Shown: positions 17,763-27,236, counted from the stretch's first letter. The stretch is DNA of 64,000 nucleotides from Pediococcus ethanolidurans (GCF_001437405.1 NZ_JQBY01000007.1:1-64000), one strand, 5' to 3'. Made by a program: numbers and translations. The notes: a model not told the origin generated them from the sequence alone.

Positions 17763-19946
17763 TTGGAAGATCGAATTGTAAAAATTGTAGAACAACAGCT
17801 GTCAGACATGCGGCCAAAACAGATTCATGCAGTATTGAGTTTGTTAGGTGAGGGCGATACGGTACCCTTTATTGCACGGTATCGAAAAGAACGAACGGGA
17901 AGCTTAGATGAAGTTCAAATTCGTGAAATTCAGACCAGCTATAATAAAGCAGAGAGCTTAGAAAAGCGCCGTGACGATGTTTTAAAACTAATTTCTGAAC
18001 AGGAAAAATTGACACCAGCTTTAGAGAAGCAAATTAAAGCCGCTGATAAACTTCAAACGGTTGAGGATTTATATTTACCATACAAACAAAAACGTCGAAC
18101 GAAAGCCACAATTGCTAAAGAGCAAGGTTTAGAGCCGTTTGCATTTTGGTTAATGACCTTCCCACAAGGTGAGTTGACTGCTAAAGCCAATGAATTTATT
18201 GATCCTGATAAAAAAGTAACCACAGTTGAAGATGTGCTGGCAGGTGCACATGAAATTCTTGCAGAAGCATTTGGTGATAGTGCTGGATTCAGAGATTGGA
18301 TTCGTAATTATACCCGAAAAAATGGCCGTTTTGAATCACAAGTAAAAACTAAGGGAAAACAAAAAGATGAGCAAGGCGTTTATCAACTCTATTATGACTT
18401 TGATGAATCATTGGCTAACATGGTGTCACATCGAGTCTTAGCGATTAATCGTGGTGAAAAAGAAGGGGTTTTAAAAGCCCAAATTCAAGTAGATGACGAT
18501 GCTATAATGCGTTATTTACATTTTCGGATCATCGGTGGCCATGAGGGACCAGCAGTAGCCATTTTACAGGCTGCTTATGAAGATGCGTATAAACGTTTTA
18601 TCGGTCCTGCAATTGAACGGGAATTACGCAGTGAACTTAGTGAAGAAGCTAATACACAAGCAATCAATGTTTTTGGAGAAAATTTGTATCACCTGCTCAT
18701 GCAAGCTCCAATCAAAGGAAAAGTTGTTTTGGGATTTGATCCTGCCTATCGAACCGGTTGTAAGTTGGCAATTATGGATCCTAACGGGAAATTCTTAGCA
18801 AAAAAAGTTATTTATCCACACAAACCAGCTTCTGAGACCAAACGAAAAGCGGCAGCTGGTGAATTTAAACAATTTTTAGAAGAGTATCAAGTTGAAATGA
18901 TTGCCATTGGAAACGGAACTGCCAGTCGTGAGTCTGAAGAATTTGTTTCAACAGTTTTAAAAACGATTGAACGCAAAATTTACTATGTGATTGTAAATGA
19001 AGCAGGTGCGTCGGTTTATTCTGCTAGTAAAGCGGCTCGAGATGCTTTTCCTGAACTACATGTTGAAGAACGAAGTGCCATTAGTATCGGCCGTCGTTTG
19101 CAGGATCCGCTGGCTGAATTAATCAAAATCGATCCTAAGGCTGTTGGTGTGGGCCAATATCAACATGATGTTCCTCAAAAAGAATTAACCAGTCAACTCG
19201 ATACAGTAATTGAAACTGCTGTGAACCAAGTTGGGGTTAATTTGAATACGGCTAGTCCTCAGTTGCTAGAACACATTTCTGGTTTAACAAAAACCACGGC
19301 ACAAAATATTGTGAACTGGCGAGATGAAAATGGAAGTTATGAAGCACGAAATCAATTGAAAAAAGTACCTCGCTTAGGACCTAAGGCGTATGAACAATCT
19401 GTTGGTTTTTTACGAATTGTGCAAGGGAAAAATGTGCTTGATAATACGGACATTCATCCTGAAAGCTATAAGGCGGCCAAAAAATTATTAACTAAGACTG
19501 GTTTAAAGATGGCTCAAATTGGCACACCTGAAGCGACAGCGGCTTTTAAACCACTGAATCTTACTGAAACAGCACAAGAGTTAGAAATTGGTGTTGAAAC
19601 TTTGAAGGATATCATTGCCGGATTAGAGAAACCAGGGCGTGATTTACGGGATGGAATGCCAGCACCATTGCTTAGAAGTGATGTTTTGACTCTTGAAGAT
19701 TTAAAGAGTGGCATGAAGCTTCAAGGAACTGTGCGTAACGTTGTGGATTTTGGGGCCTTCGTCGATATTGGTGTTAAACAGGATGGATTAGTGCATGTTT
19801 CTAAGCTAACTAAGAAATTTATCAAGAATCCAGGTGAAGTTGTTTCAGTTGGTGATGTTGTCACGGTTTGGGTTGAAAGTGTTGATTTAGATCGTCATCG
19901 CATTCAGTTAACCATGTTAGATCCAACTGAAACAGCGGCTCAATGA
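17763..19946 (+). CDS. tex: Tex-family S1 RNA-binding transcription accessory protein
   Basis: 727-residue nucleic-acid-binding protein of the Tex family. The N-terminal Tex domain (DTVPFIARYRKERTG, EDLYLPYKQKRRTK) is followed by a YqgF/RuvX-like RNase H fold (LGFDPAYRTGCKLAIMD), helix-hairpin-helix motifs (VNLNTASPQLL), and a C-terminal S1 domain (GTVRNVVDFGAFVDIGVKQDG). It starts with TTG at 17763, with GGAGTG upstream. The sprT-like gene overlaps its end by 4 bp, so the two are translationally coupled. Its role is in transcription or RNA metabolism, with the exact function unsettled in the family. Confidence 0.93.
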   Translation: MEDRIVKIVEQQLSDMRPKQIHAVLSLLGEGDTVPFIARYRKERTGSLDEVQIREIQTSYNKAESLEKRRDDVLKLISEQEKLTPALEKQIKAADKLQTVEDLYLPYKQKRRTKATIAKEQGLEPFAFWLMTFPQGELTAKANEFIDPDKKVTTVEDVLAGAHEILAEAFGDSAGFRDWIRNYTRKNGRFESQVKTKGKQKDEQGVYQLYYDFDESLANMVSHRVLAINRGEKEGVLKAQIQVDDDAIMRYLHFRIIGGHEGPAVAILQAAYEDAYKRFIGPAIERELRSELSEEANTQAINVFGENLYHLLMQAPIKGKVVLGFDPAYRTGCKLAIMDPNGKFLAKKVIYPHKPASETKRKAAAGEFKQFLEEYQVEMIAIGNGTASRESEEFVSTVLKTIERKIYYVIVNEAGASVYSASKAARDAFPELHVEERSAISIGRRLQDPLAELIKIDPKAVGVGQYQHDVPQKELTSQLDTVIETAVNQVGVNLNTASPQLLEHISGLTKTTAQNIVNWRDENGSYEARNQLKKVPRLGPKAYEQSVGFLRIVQGKNVLDNTDIHPESYKAAKKLLTKTGLKMAQIGTPEATAAFKPLNLTETAQELEIGVETLKDIIAGLEKPGRDLRDGMPAPLLRSDVLTLEDLKSGMKLQGTVRNVVDFGAFVDIGVKQDGLVHVSKLTKKFIKNPGEVVSVGDVVTVWVESVDLDRHRIQLTMLDPTETAAQ

Positions 19947-20398
19947 CAGATAATGACTTACAAACGTTAGTAGAACAAATTTCAAGAAACGATTTTCATC
20001 GTGAATTTAAACACCGCGCTTTTTTTAACTCGCGGTTGAGAACTACTGGTGGTCGCTACCAATTACAAACACATAATATTGATATTAATCCGCGAATGTT
20101 ATCGGAACATGATTTACCAACTTTAATTGGCATTATTAAACATGAATTGTGCCACTATCATTTACATTTATTGCATCAAGGATATCAACACCGAGATTCA
20201 GATTTTAAAATTTTGTTAGCACGGGTACATGGATCGCGTTTTGCACCGGCAGGACCTGTAAGACAGCAAACTAAGCGGCATTTAATGTATACGTGTCAGA
20301 AATGTGGGTTTAAATATTTACGCCAACGACATATTGATTTAAAAAAATATCGATGTGGCAAATGTGGCGGTAGATTGCAGCTTGTGCAAGCGAGTTAA
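19943..20398 (+). CDS. SprT-like zinc metalloprotein
   Basis: 151-residue SprT-like family protein. The putative metalloprotease motif HELCHYHLHLLHQG (HExxH) is near residue 68. A C-terminal zinc ribbon has CQKCGFKYLRQR then CGKCGG. The start ATG overlaps the tex stop codon (ATGA), and this gene order is common in lactobacilli. The family relates to SprT/Spartan proteases, but the bacterial short form (YdcK/SprT) is poorly characterised. Confidence 0.9.
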   Translation: MTDNDLQTLVEQISRNDFHREFKHRAFFNSRLRTTGGRYQLQTHNIDINPRMLSEHDLPTLIGIIKHELCHYHLHLLHQGYQHRDSDFKILLARVHGSRFAPAGPVRQQTKRHLMYTCQKCGFKYLRQRHIDLKKYRCGKCGGRLQLVQAS

Positions 20399-20465
20399 CA
20401 TGAATTTTATTGAAAAAGGTTGTAACTATTGCCGATTTTTGCTAATATAGTTAGGTAATAGTTTT

Positions 20466-20551
20466 GCACCCATGGCGGAATTGGCAGACGCGCAAGATTA
20501 AGGATCTTGTCGGGAGTTTTCCCGGTGGAAGTTCGAATCTTCTTGGGTGCA
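20466..20551 (+). tRNA. tRNA-Leu (anticodon AAG)
   Basis: Type II tRNA with acceptor stem GCACCCA/TGGGTGC and discriminator A. The anticodon stem CAAGA/TCTTG encloses TTAAGGA, so the anticodon is AAG. The long variable arm CGGGAGTTTTCCCGG and T arm GTTCGAATC are clear. Confidence 0.95.
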
Positions 20552-20563
20552 TCCTAAAAAAGA

Positions 20564-20600
20564 AAAGGATTGAGAAATTAAATTTTCTCAGTCTTTTTTT
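20564..20600 (+). terminator. Terminator after tRNA-Leu
   Basis: The stem AGGATTGAGAAA / TTTCTCAGTCTT with an A/T-rich loop is followed by TTTTTTT. Confidence 0.82.
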
Positions 20601-20839
20601 GCGCCGTTTTTACCAGATTCTAAATCTGTAGAGAATAATAAATGTAAATTTGGGTCATTCTAGTTGCTGAGTGGTTACTTTTTGTATGTAATCGACAATT
20701 ACTGTATTTAGCGGCATTAAGCAAGTATTGTATCGAAAAATAACTAAGAATGAAATCGCTGTATTAATTGAAACAGTGTGTTAAACTGTACTGTATTAAT
20801 TAAGTGTATCAGAAGCGTATCAAAATTGAGGAACAGTAA
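20601..20839. other. AT-rich regulatory region upstream of the LevR-type gene
   Basis: No gene is seen here. The sequence CTGTATTAATT occurs twice, at 20759-20769 and 20790-20800, 31 bp or about three helical turns apart. A TATC-containing pair (GTGTATCAG, GCGTATCAA) lies just before the start codon. These could be binding sites controlling the activator gene, but no known consensus is recognised. Confidence 0.4.
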
Positions 20840-23755
20840 ATGAAGAGAAAAGATCGTATATACCAATTTGTAATTGAAAAAACCACAACAAGTACTGTTG
20901 CACAGTTGACCGACGGCGCAGCTTTAACAACTGCTGAAGTAGCCGATGCGTTAGATTTAATTCGTTCTAACGTTAGTAAAGAACTAAATCAGTTGGTTCG
21001 AGAGGATAAACTATGTAAATTGAGTGGCCGTCCGGTTCGTTATTGTCGTTTAATCGAAGAAAATGGCCATGAAAAGAAAGTCAATTCATCTCCTTTGATG
21101 GCAGGAAAAAGACGCATTCATAGTGGTTTAGAGACGAATTTAAATAGCGAGCAGCCCACAACGGAGATTAGTGATGTCTTTGAACATATGATCGGAAATA
21201 GCTCAAGTATGCACAATCAAATTGAACAGGCAAAGGCTGCAATTTTGTACCCACCTCGCGGTTTGAACACTTTAATAATTGGACCAACTGGATCTGGTAA
21301 AACTTACTTTGCTAATGCGATGTTTCAGTTTGCCAAGAACCAACAACTTATCCAAAAAACGGATGAATTAATTACGTTTAATTGTGCGGACTATTCGCAT
21401 AATCCAGAACTCCTAATGTCACACCTCTTTGGATATGTTAAGGGCGCGTTTACAGGGGCTAATGAGGATAAAGATGGTCTAATTCAAGAAGCCGATAATG
21501 GCATGCTGTTTTTAGATGAAGTACACCGTTTGCCTCCTGAAGGCCAAGAAATGATTTTCTATTTCATGGATCATGGAACATACAGTAAGCTTGGTGAAAC
21601 GTCCAAAGTGCATCATGCAAATGTTCGTTTAGTTTATGCTACCACGGAAGATCCAGAAAGTTCTTTGCTAAAAACTTTTGTCCGTCGAATTCCAATTACC
21701 ATTCAATTGCCTGCGTTTAATAAGCGAAGTGCAAAGGAACGAATTGAACTTTTGAAAGTATTGTTAAGCATTGAGGCCAATCGCACGCATAAACAAATTA
21801 CGCTAACAGAAGACGTTGTGCAGTCTTTGCTGGGCAGTGTGACATATGGGAATGTGGGTCAATTAAAATCTAACATCCAACTTGTTTGCGCACGTGGATT
21901 TTTGAATAATATTGAAAATAAGGGTGAAATTATGATTTCGGTGGATGATCTGCCACCGAATATTAAGGATGGTCTGGTTCATTTAGCTTCTAACCGCCGT
22001 GATTCTGGTGAAATTTCGAAATTACTAGAACCATATATGACAATTCAACCTGATTCGGATAACCACGTTCTGACAAACCGAAATGATAGTTATGAATTGC
22101 CTTACAACTTATATGAAATTATTGGTGATAAAGCGACTTTATTGCGTCAACAAGGCTTAGATCAAGAACATATCAATCATTTTATAAAAACAGACATTAA
22201 TCTTCATTTGAAGACATTTTCACCCGATGAAGATGATATGCGTGCTGAAGCTAAACTAGCTGAAATCGTGAATCAAAATATCATTGATTTTACTAAGGAA
22301 ATTCAAAGTAAAATTGAAAAAGAACTTAATTATAGTTTTCGAGATAATTTTCTTTATGCGATGAGCTTGCATATAAGTTCTTTCATTAAACGAATTCAAT
22401 CTGGTAAACCAATGCGTACGATGAGTAAGGATTTGGTTGCTATGGTGGAAGATTATCCTAATGAAATGAAAGTTGCCCAAGAAATCAAAACACAGCTAGA
22501 AGATCGCTACAATGTTCCAATTCCGGAATCAGAAAGCTATTATTTGGCAATCTTATTGGTATCTTTAAAAATTGCGCCAACTTCCGGTAAAGTGGGAATT
22601 GTCGTTGCTGCTCATGGTAGTAGTACGGCTACTTCTATGGTACAAGTAGTTTCTCAATTATTGTCGGATAATACTATCCAGTCCTTTGATATGCCTTTAG
22701 ATATGGAACCGCAAACGGCCTATAAGGAAATTGTTGACTGTGTTAAACGAGCAGATGAAGGTAACGGTGTGTTGCTTTTAGTGGATATGGGGTCTTTGAG
22801 CACGTTTGGTAGTAAAATTACCGATGAAACTCATATTCCAGTTAAAGTGATTGATATGGTCACCACCGCAATGGTTTTGGAGGCTGCACGAAAAGCATCG
22901 TTTATTGACACCGATCTTGCAGCAATTTATTCTGAATTGCGTGAATTTCATGGCTATTCACGAATTAATGTTTCTAATGAACAAAAAGAAAAGCACAATG
23001 AAATTTCGGAAACACCGCTTCCCAATGCAACCCGGCCTAAAGCAATTGTGGCCATTTGCTCAACTGGCGAGGGAACGGCTAAGAAAATTAAAAATATCCT
23101 TGACCAGTTATTAGTAGAAAATCTAATTGATGATATTAAGGTAATTCCAATTTCTTTAGTGGGGATGGAACATCATCTCAAGAAGATTCAGGCAAATTAT
23201 CAAATTATCGCCACAACTGGTGTCACTCACCCGAAGATTCAAGCGCCGTTTATGCCTCTGCAAAAGGTTTTACAAGGTGGCGGAGAGGCCTTTATCAACA
23301 AAGTAGTAGAACGGGATTCCTTACAGTCCTTTGATGGTAAACAGGATGTAAAACTTACCAAGGAACTTTGTTGGCAATATTTGGATGAGTTCTATACCTT
23401 TATTAATCCACATAAGATTACGGATGTGCTGTGGCAATACATTGATCAGTTGCAAAGTGATACACAAAAGAAATTTAATGAATCCTTTAAAATTAATCTA
23501 ATTATGCACATTGCGGGTGCAATTGAACGAACTGTAACCAATGGTGCGATTTCTGCTCCTGAAGAAGAATTACAAAAATTAACCAAATCAGAATGGTATC
23601 CAGCGGTAAAGGCTGTGAATGAAAGTAATTTAAGACGAATTCGAATTGATTTACCTCGTGAAGAAGTTTATTACATTGTCAAACTATTGGAAACTTGGCA
23701 AACCAAAGATGAAAAGCAACAAGAAGAGCTAGCTTCAAATCAAATAATAGAATAA
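20840..23755 (+). CDS. manR: Sigma-54-dependent PTS-controlled activator (LevR/ManR type)
   Basis: 971-residue activator of a mannose-class PTS operon. In order: an N-terminal winged helix (about 1-75); an AAA+ domain with Walker A GPTGSGKT, the sigma-54 contact motif GAFTGA and FLDEVHRL; a PRD around residues 460-570 (SLHISSF); an EIIA-Man-like domain (VVAAHGSSTATS); an EIIB-Gat-like domain with Cys in AICSTGEGTAKK; and a second PRD near the C-terminus (LIMHIAGAIERT). PTS proteins phosphorylate these domains to tune activity. The -24/-12 promoter of the adjacent PTS operon is the obvious target. The symbol follows Listeria ManR; LevR would be equally defensible. Confidence 0.93.
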   Translation: MKRKDRIYQFVIEKTTTSTVAQLTDGAALTTAEVADALDLIRSNVSKELNQLVREDKLCKLSGRPVRYCRLIEENGHEKKVNSSPLMAGKRRIHSGLETNLNSEQPTTEISDVFEHMIGNSSSMHNQIEQAKAAILYPPRGLNTLIIGPTGSGKTYFANAMFQFAKNQQLIQKTDELITFNCADYSHNPELLMSHLFGYVKGAFTGANEDKDGLIQEADNGMLFLDEVHRLPPEGQEMIFYFMDHGTYSKLGETSKVHHANVRLVYATTEDPESSLLKTFVRRIPITIQLPAFNKRSAKERIELLKVLLSIEANRTHKQITLTEDVVQSLLGSVTYGNVGQLKSNIQLVCARGFLNNIENKGEIMISVDDLPPNIKDGLVHLASNRRDSGEISKLLEPYMTIQPDSDNHVLTNRNDSYELPYNLYEIIGDKATLLRQQGLDQEHINHFIKTDINLHLKTFSPDEDDMRAEAKLAEIVNQNIIDFTKEIQSKIEKELNYSFRDNFLYAMSLHISSFIKRIQSGKPMRTMSKDLVAMVEDYPNEMKVAQEIKTQLEDRYNVPIPESESYYLAILLVSLKIAPTSGKVGIVVAAHGSSTATSMVQVVSQLLSDNTIQSFDMPLDMEPQTAYKEIVDCVKRADEGNGVLLLVDMGSLSTFGSKITDETHIPVKVIDMVTTAMVLEAARKASFIDTDLAAIYSELREFHGYSRINVSNEQKEKHNEISETPLPNATRPKAIVAICSTGEGTAKKIKNILDQLLVENLIDDIKVIPISLVGMEHHLKKIQANYQIIATTGVTHPKIQAPFMPLQKVLQGGGEAFINKVVERDSLQSFDGKQDVKLTKELCWQYLDEFYTFINPHKITDVLWQYIDQLQSDTQKKFNESFKINLIMHIAGAIERTVTNGAISAPEEELQKLTKSEWYPAVKAVNESNLRRIRIDLPREEVYYIVKLLETWQTKDEKQQEELASNQIIE

Positions 23756-23775
23756 GAGTACTAGTCCAACTAATT

Positions 23776-23831
23776 AAAATAACACACAAAACTGATACAC
23801 TTTTAATGTATCAATTTTGTGTGTTATTTTT
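23776..23831 (+). terminator. Terminator after the activator gene
   Basis: A long inverted repeat, AAAATAACACACAAAA ... TTTTGTGTGTTATTTT, with inner arms GATACA / TGTATC and a 7-nt loop, lies 20 bp past the stop codon. It isolates the activator from the PTS operon. Confidence 0.85.
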
Positions 23832-23868
23832 AAAGCCCTTAAAGTAGGCGTTTTCATTCAGTGTATCT

Positions 23869-23883
23869 TGGCACGGTTTTTGC
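23869..23883 (+). promoter_or_regulatory. Sigma-54 (-24/-12) promoter of the mannose PTS operon
   Basis: TGGCAC, five bases, then TTGC matches the RpoN consensus exactly (TGGCAC-N5-TTGC). It lies 145 bp upstream of the EIIAB gene and just downstream of the sigma-54 activator gene. The preceding GTAGGCGTTTTCA may be a weak CcpA (cre-like) site, which is only a guess. Confidence 0.9.
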
Positions 23884-24027
23884 TTATATATAAGTGAGTG
23901 CAAAAAATGATGGTCTTGTACTTAACGTATCAACGTCTGAGTCAACAGATAAATCTAGTTACAGGGTATTAAGAAATTATTCGTTACATTTTTATTTACT
24001 GTAACAATCATAATAGGAGGTATAGAA

Positions 24028-24999
24028 ATGGTAGGGATTATCATTGCTAGTCACGGTGAATTCGCCAATGGGATCTTACAGTCCGGATCGATGATTTTCG
24101 GAGATCAAAAGGATGTTAAGGCTGTTACATTGAAACCCAGCGAAGGACCCGATGATATTAAAGGAAAGTTGGAAGATGCAGTTGCATCTTTCGAAAACCA
24201 AGATGAGGTATTATTCTTAGTTGATCTCTGGGGCGGAACACCATTTAATCAAGTGAATGGATTGTTTGAAGCTCACAAAGATAAATGGGCAATCGTTGCC
24301 GGTTTGAATTTACCAATGTTAATTGAGGCATATGCTTCAAGAATGTCGATGAATAGTGCTCGTGATATTGCAGCACACATCATCGAGACAGGTGTTGAAG
24401 GTATCAAGGTTCGTCCAGAAGAGTTACAGCCCAAAGAAAAGGCTCCTCAAGCTTCTGCAAAGCCATCAAATGCAGGTGCTCCAGGAAAATTTGAGTATGT
24501 TTTGGCACGAATCGATTCACGTTTGTTACATGGTCAGGTTGCAACCGGTTGGACAAAGGCAGTTAACCCAACTCGAATCATTGTAGTTTCTGACAATGTT
24601 GCTAAAGATGAGTTACGAACCACCATGATTAAACAGGCTGCACCATCAGGAGTGAAAGCTCATGTTGTGCCAGTTGATCAGATGATTAAATTAGCTAAGG
24701 ATGACAAGCACTTCGGTGGTCAACGAGCATTACTACTTTTTGAAACACCACAAGATGCCCTTAGAGCTATTGAAGGTGGCGTTCCACTGAAGACACTTAA
24801 CATTGGTTCTATGTCTCATTCAGTTGGAAAAGTTCAACCTAACAAGGTTTTGGCTTTTGATCAAGATGATATCGATACTTTTGCTAAGTTAAAAGATCTT
24901 GGGGTTACGTTTGATGTTCGTAAAGTCCCAACAGACGCCAAAGATAATATGGATGACATTCTCAAAAAAGCTGAGAATGAGTTACAAAAACAGAAATAA
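24028..24999 (+). CDS. manX: Mannose-class PTS EIIAB component
   Basis: 323-residue cytoplasmic phosphotransfer protein. The EIIA domain (about 1-135) has the phosphorylatable His in IIASHGEFANG. A Lys/Pro/Ala-rich linker (about 135-155) joins an EIIB domain (about 160-323) with its active His in RIDSRLLHGQVATGW. Phosphate passes from HPr through both His residues to the incoming sugar. A strong AGGAGG site precedes the ATG. It is first in the sigma-54-controlled operon, and EIIC follows after 32 bp. Uptake of mannose and glucose is the usual role of this subtype in lactobacilli. Confidence 0.95.
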   Translation: MVGIIIASHGEFANGILQSGSMIFGDQKDVKAVTLKPSEGPDDIKGKLEDAVASFENQDEVLFLVDLWGGTPFNQVNGLFEAHKDKWAIVAGLNLPMLIEAYASRMSMNSARDIAAHIIETGVEGIKVRPEELQPKEKAPQASAKPSNAGAPGKFEYVLARIDSRLLHGQVATGWTKAVNPTRIIVVSDNVAKDELRTTMIKQAAPSGVKAHVVPVDQMIKLAKDDKHFGGQRALLLFETPQDALRAIEGGVPLKTLNIGSMSHSVGKVQPNKVLAFDQDDIDTFAKLKDLGVTFDVRKVPTDAKDNMDDILKKAENELQKQK

Positions 25000-25031
25000 T
25001 TTAATTTAAAGAAAACGGAGGATTAATCGTT

Positions 25032-25847
25032 ATGAATTTAAACGCTATTCAGATGATTTTAGTCGTTCTCGTTGCATTTTTAGCTGGTATGGAAGGTATT
25101 TTGGATCAATTCCAATTTCATCAACCAGTTGTCTCATGTACGTTGATCGGCTTAGTTACGGGAGACTTAGTTCCTTGCATTATTTTAGGTGGTACTTTAC
25201 AAATGATCGCTTTAGGTTGGGCTAACGTTGGTGCTGCTGTTGCACCTGATGCTGCCTTAGCCGGTGTTGCATCTGCAATTATTCTAGTTTTAGGTGGTCA
25301 AGGTAAAGCTGGAGTTTCTTCAGCTATTGCGATTGCCGTTCCTTTGGCTGTTGCTGGTTTGTTACTTACAATTCTTGTACGTACCATTTCAACTATGATT
25401 GTGCATATTATGGATAGGGCCGCTGCGGCAGGTAGTTTTGCCCAGTTGGATTTCTGGCAGTGGATTGACATTTGTTTACAAGGTATTCGAATTGCTATTC
25501 CTGCTGCATTGATCTTAGCAGTTGGTGCTGGTCCCGTTAAATCATTATTGGATGCAATGCCTTCCTGGTTAACTGATGGTCTTTCCATTGGTGGTGGTAT
25601 GGTTGTTGCTGTTGGATATGCAATGGTTATTAATATGATGGCAAGCGCTGAAGTATGGCCATTCTTTGCACTTGGCTTTGTAATGGCAACAATTACTGAT
25701 TTGACATTGATTGCCTTAGGTGCAATCGGAGTTTCACTTGCTTTGATTTACTTAACCTTATCAAGTAATAGTGGTAGTGGTTCAAGTAATGATGGCGGTG
25801 GCAGCAACTCTGGTGATCCGCTTGGCGATGTCATAGATAACTATTAA
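25032..25847 (+). CDS. manY: Mannose-class PTS EIIC membrane component
   Basis: 271-residue membrane permease subunit with about eight hydrophobic segments and typical family blocks (FLAGMEGILDQFQFHQP, GLVTGDL, ILGGTLQMIALGW). Together with EIID it forms the sugar channel. The last ~25 residues are a Ser/Gly/Asn/Asp-rich tail (GSGSSNDGGGSNSGDP), a feature seen in several lactic acid bacterial ManY proteins. Proteins of this system are also receptors for class IIa bacteriocins. EIID follows after 17 bp. Confidence 0.95.
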   Translation: MNLNAIQMILVVLVAFLAGMEGILDQFQFHQPVVSCTLIGLVTGDLVPCIILGGTLQMIALGWANVGAAVAPDAALAGVASAIILVLGGQGKAGVSSAIAIAVPLAVAGLLLTILVRTISTMIVHIMDRAAAAGSFAQLDFWQWIDICLQGIRIAIPAALILAVGAGPVKSLLDAMPSWLTDGLSIGGGMVVAVGYAMVINMMASAEVWPFFALGFVMATITDLTLIALGAIGVSLALIYLTLSSNSGSGSSNDGGGSNSGDPLGDVIDNY

Positions 25848-25864
25848 GGAAGGGAGTGCAAAAA

Positions 25865-26779
25865 ATGGCAGATGTAAAAATTAAGTTAACAAAAAGAGAT
25901 CGTGTTTCCGTTTGGTGGCGTTCAACCTTCCTTCAAGGTTCTTGGAACTATGAACGTATGCAAAATGGTGGTTGGGCTTATTCATTAATTCCAGCTATTA
26001 AAAGATTGTACAAAACAAAAGAAGATCGTGCTGCAGCTTTAAAACGACACATGGTATTCTTTAATACCCATCCTTACTTAGCTTCTCCAATTCTTGGTGT
26101 TACAATGGCACTTGAAGAAGACCGTGCTAATGGGGCTCCTGTTGATGATATTGCTATCCAAGGTGTTAAAGTTGGTATGATGGGTCCTTTGGCTGGTGTT
26201 GGTGATCCAGTGTTCTGGTTTACTGTTCGTCCTATTCTTGGTGCTTTAGGTGCTTCATTGGCTATGAGTGGAAGCATCATGGGTCCAATCATCTTCTTTA
26301 TTGCTTGGAATATTATTCGAATGGCATTTACTTGGTATACACAAGAATTCGGCTACAAAGCCGGTGCCGCAATTTCAAAAGATTTATCTGGTGGCTTACT
26401 TCAAAAGGTTACTAAAGGTGCTACAATTCTAGGTATGTTTATCTTAGGATCCTTAATTAACCGTTGGGTTGTTGTTAAATTTACACCAGTTGTTTCACGA
26501 GTTAAACAATCTGCAGGTGCTTTCATTGATTGGGATAAACTTCCAAAGGGCGCTGCTGGAATCAAAGAAGCTTTGACTCAACAGGCTGCTGGTCGTACTT
26601 TGGATCAATTCAAAGTGACAACACTTCAAGATAACTTGGATGAATTAATTCCAGGATTAGCTGGTTTGTTGGTTACCTTCCTTTGTATGTGGTTACTCAA
26701 AAAAGGCGTTTCACCAATTATCATTATCTTCGGTTTGTTCGCCGCAGGTATCATTTTACATGTTTTGAACATCATGTAA
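25865..26779 (+). CDS. manZ: Mannose-class PTS EIID membrane component
   Basis: Partner of EIIC in the membrane complex, with the family signature STFLQGSWNYERMQNGGWAY near residue 20 and GPLAGVGDPVFWFT near residue 115. The frame opens with a GTG at 25856, but that codon overlaps the GGGAG ribosome-binding site. The ATG at 25865 gives the canonical N-terminus MADVKIKLTKRD and 304 residues. It ends the core operon, and a terminator follows. Confidence 0.94.
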   Translation: MADVKIKLTKRDRVSVWWRSTFLQGSWNYERMQNGGWAYSLIPAIKRLYKTKEDRAAALKRHMVFFNTHPYLASPILGVTMALEEDRANGAPVDDIAIQGVKVGMMGPLAGVGDPVFWFTVRPILGALGASLAMSGSIMGPIIFFIAWNIIRMAFTWYTQEFGYKAGAAISKDLSGGLLQKVTKGATILGMFILGSLINRWVVVKFTPVVSRVKQSAGAFIDWDKLPKGAAGIKEALTQQAAGRTLDQFKVTTLQDNLDELIPGLAGLLVTFLCMWLLKKGVSPIIIIFGLFAAGIILHVLNIM

Positions 26780-26792
26780 TAAAAATGGAATT

Positions 26793-26823
26793 AGTCTGGG
26801 ATTTAGTTCCCGGGCTTTTTTTA
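26793..26823 (+). terminator. Terminator after manZ
   Basis: The stem GTCTGGGA / TTCCCGGGC with a 5-nt loop is followed by TTTTTTT. Confidence 0.82.
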
Positions 26824-26830
26824 TTAATAG

Positions 26831-27141
26831 CTAAAGGTTGAAACTACAAAAACACATCTCGTTAACTGATATAAAAGCGTTCATGGTAACAAAATCAGAT
26901 TAAATTGCCGTCTTCCAGCAAATTTGGGCTGGAACGTAGTGCGAGTTCTTGCGGCTGATTTTTGTCACAAGAATCGATATCGTACGAAGTATCAAACATT
27001 CTTAGTCCGGAGGCGATTGGTCTCAGGTGCCCACCCCGTTCCAGACCGGGTGAGCCGTAGGACGGTAGTTAGAACTCTGTTTGTAAACTAAGCTGTTTAA
27101 CGTCAGTTATTGAAGTGATTTTTGATATTTTCAACCTTTAG
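26831..27141. mobile_element. MITE-like element, 311 bp, with terminal inverted repeats
   Basis: The ends CTAAAGGTTGAAA (26831-26843) and TTTCAACCTTTAG (27129-27141) are perfect 13-bp inverted repeats. Each is flanked by the direct repeat TTAATAG (26824-26830 and 27142-27148), as expected of a target-site duplication. The interior holds no ORF but several inverted repeats, such as CCAGCAAATTTGGGCTGG and GGTGCCCACCCCG near CGGGTGAGCC. This suggests a non-autonomous miniature transposable element, although a large structured RNA is an alternative. It lies between manZ and the DUF956 genes. Confidence 0.62.
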
Positions 27142-27236
27142 TTAATAGTAGAAAATAAAAAGCGGTGACTAATTTTGCTCAAATGATAAAATCGCCGTAT
27201 AATAGCAGTAATTATTGAGAGAATGGAGTCAAATAA

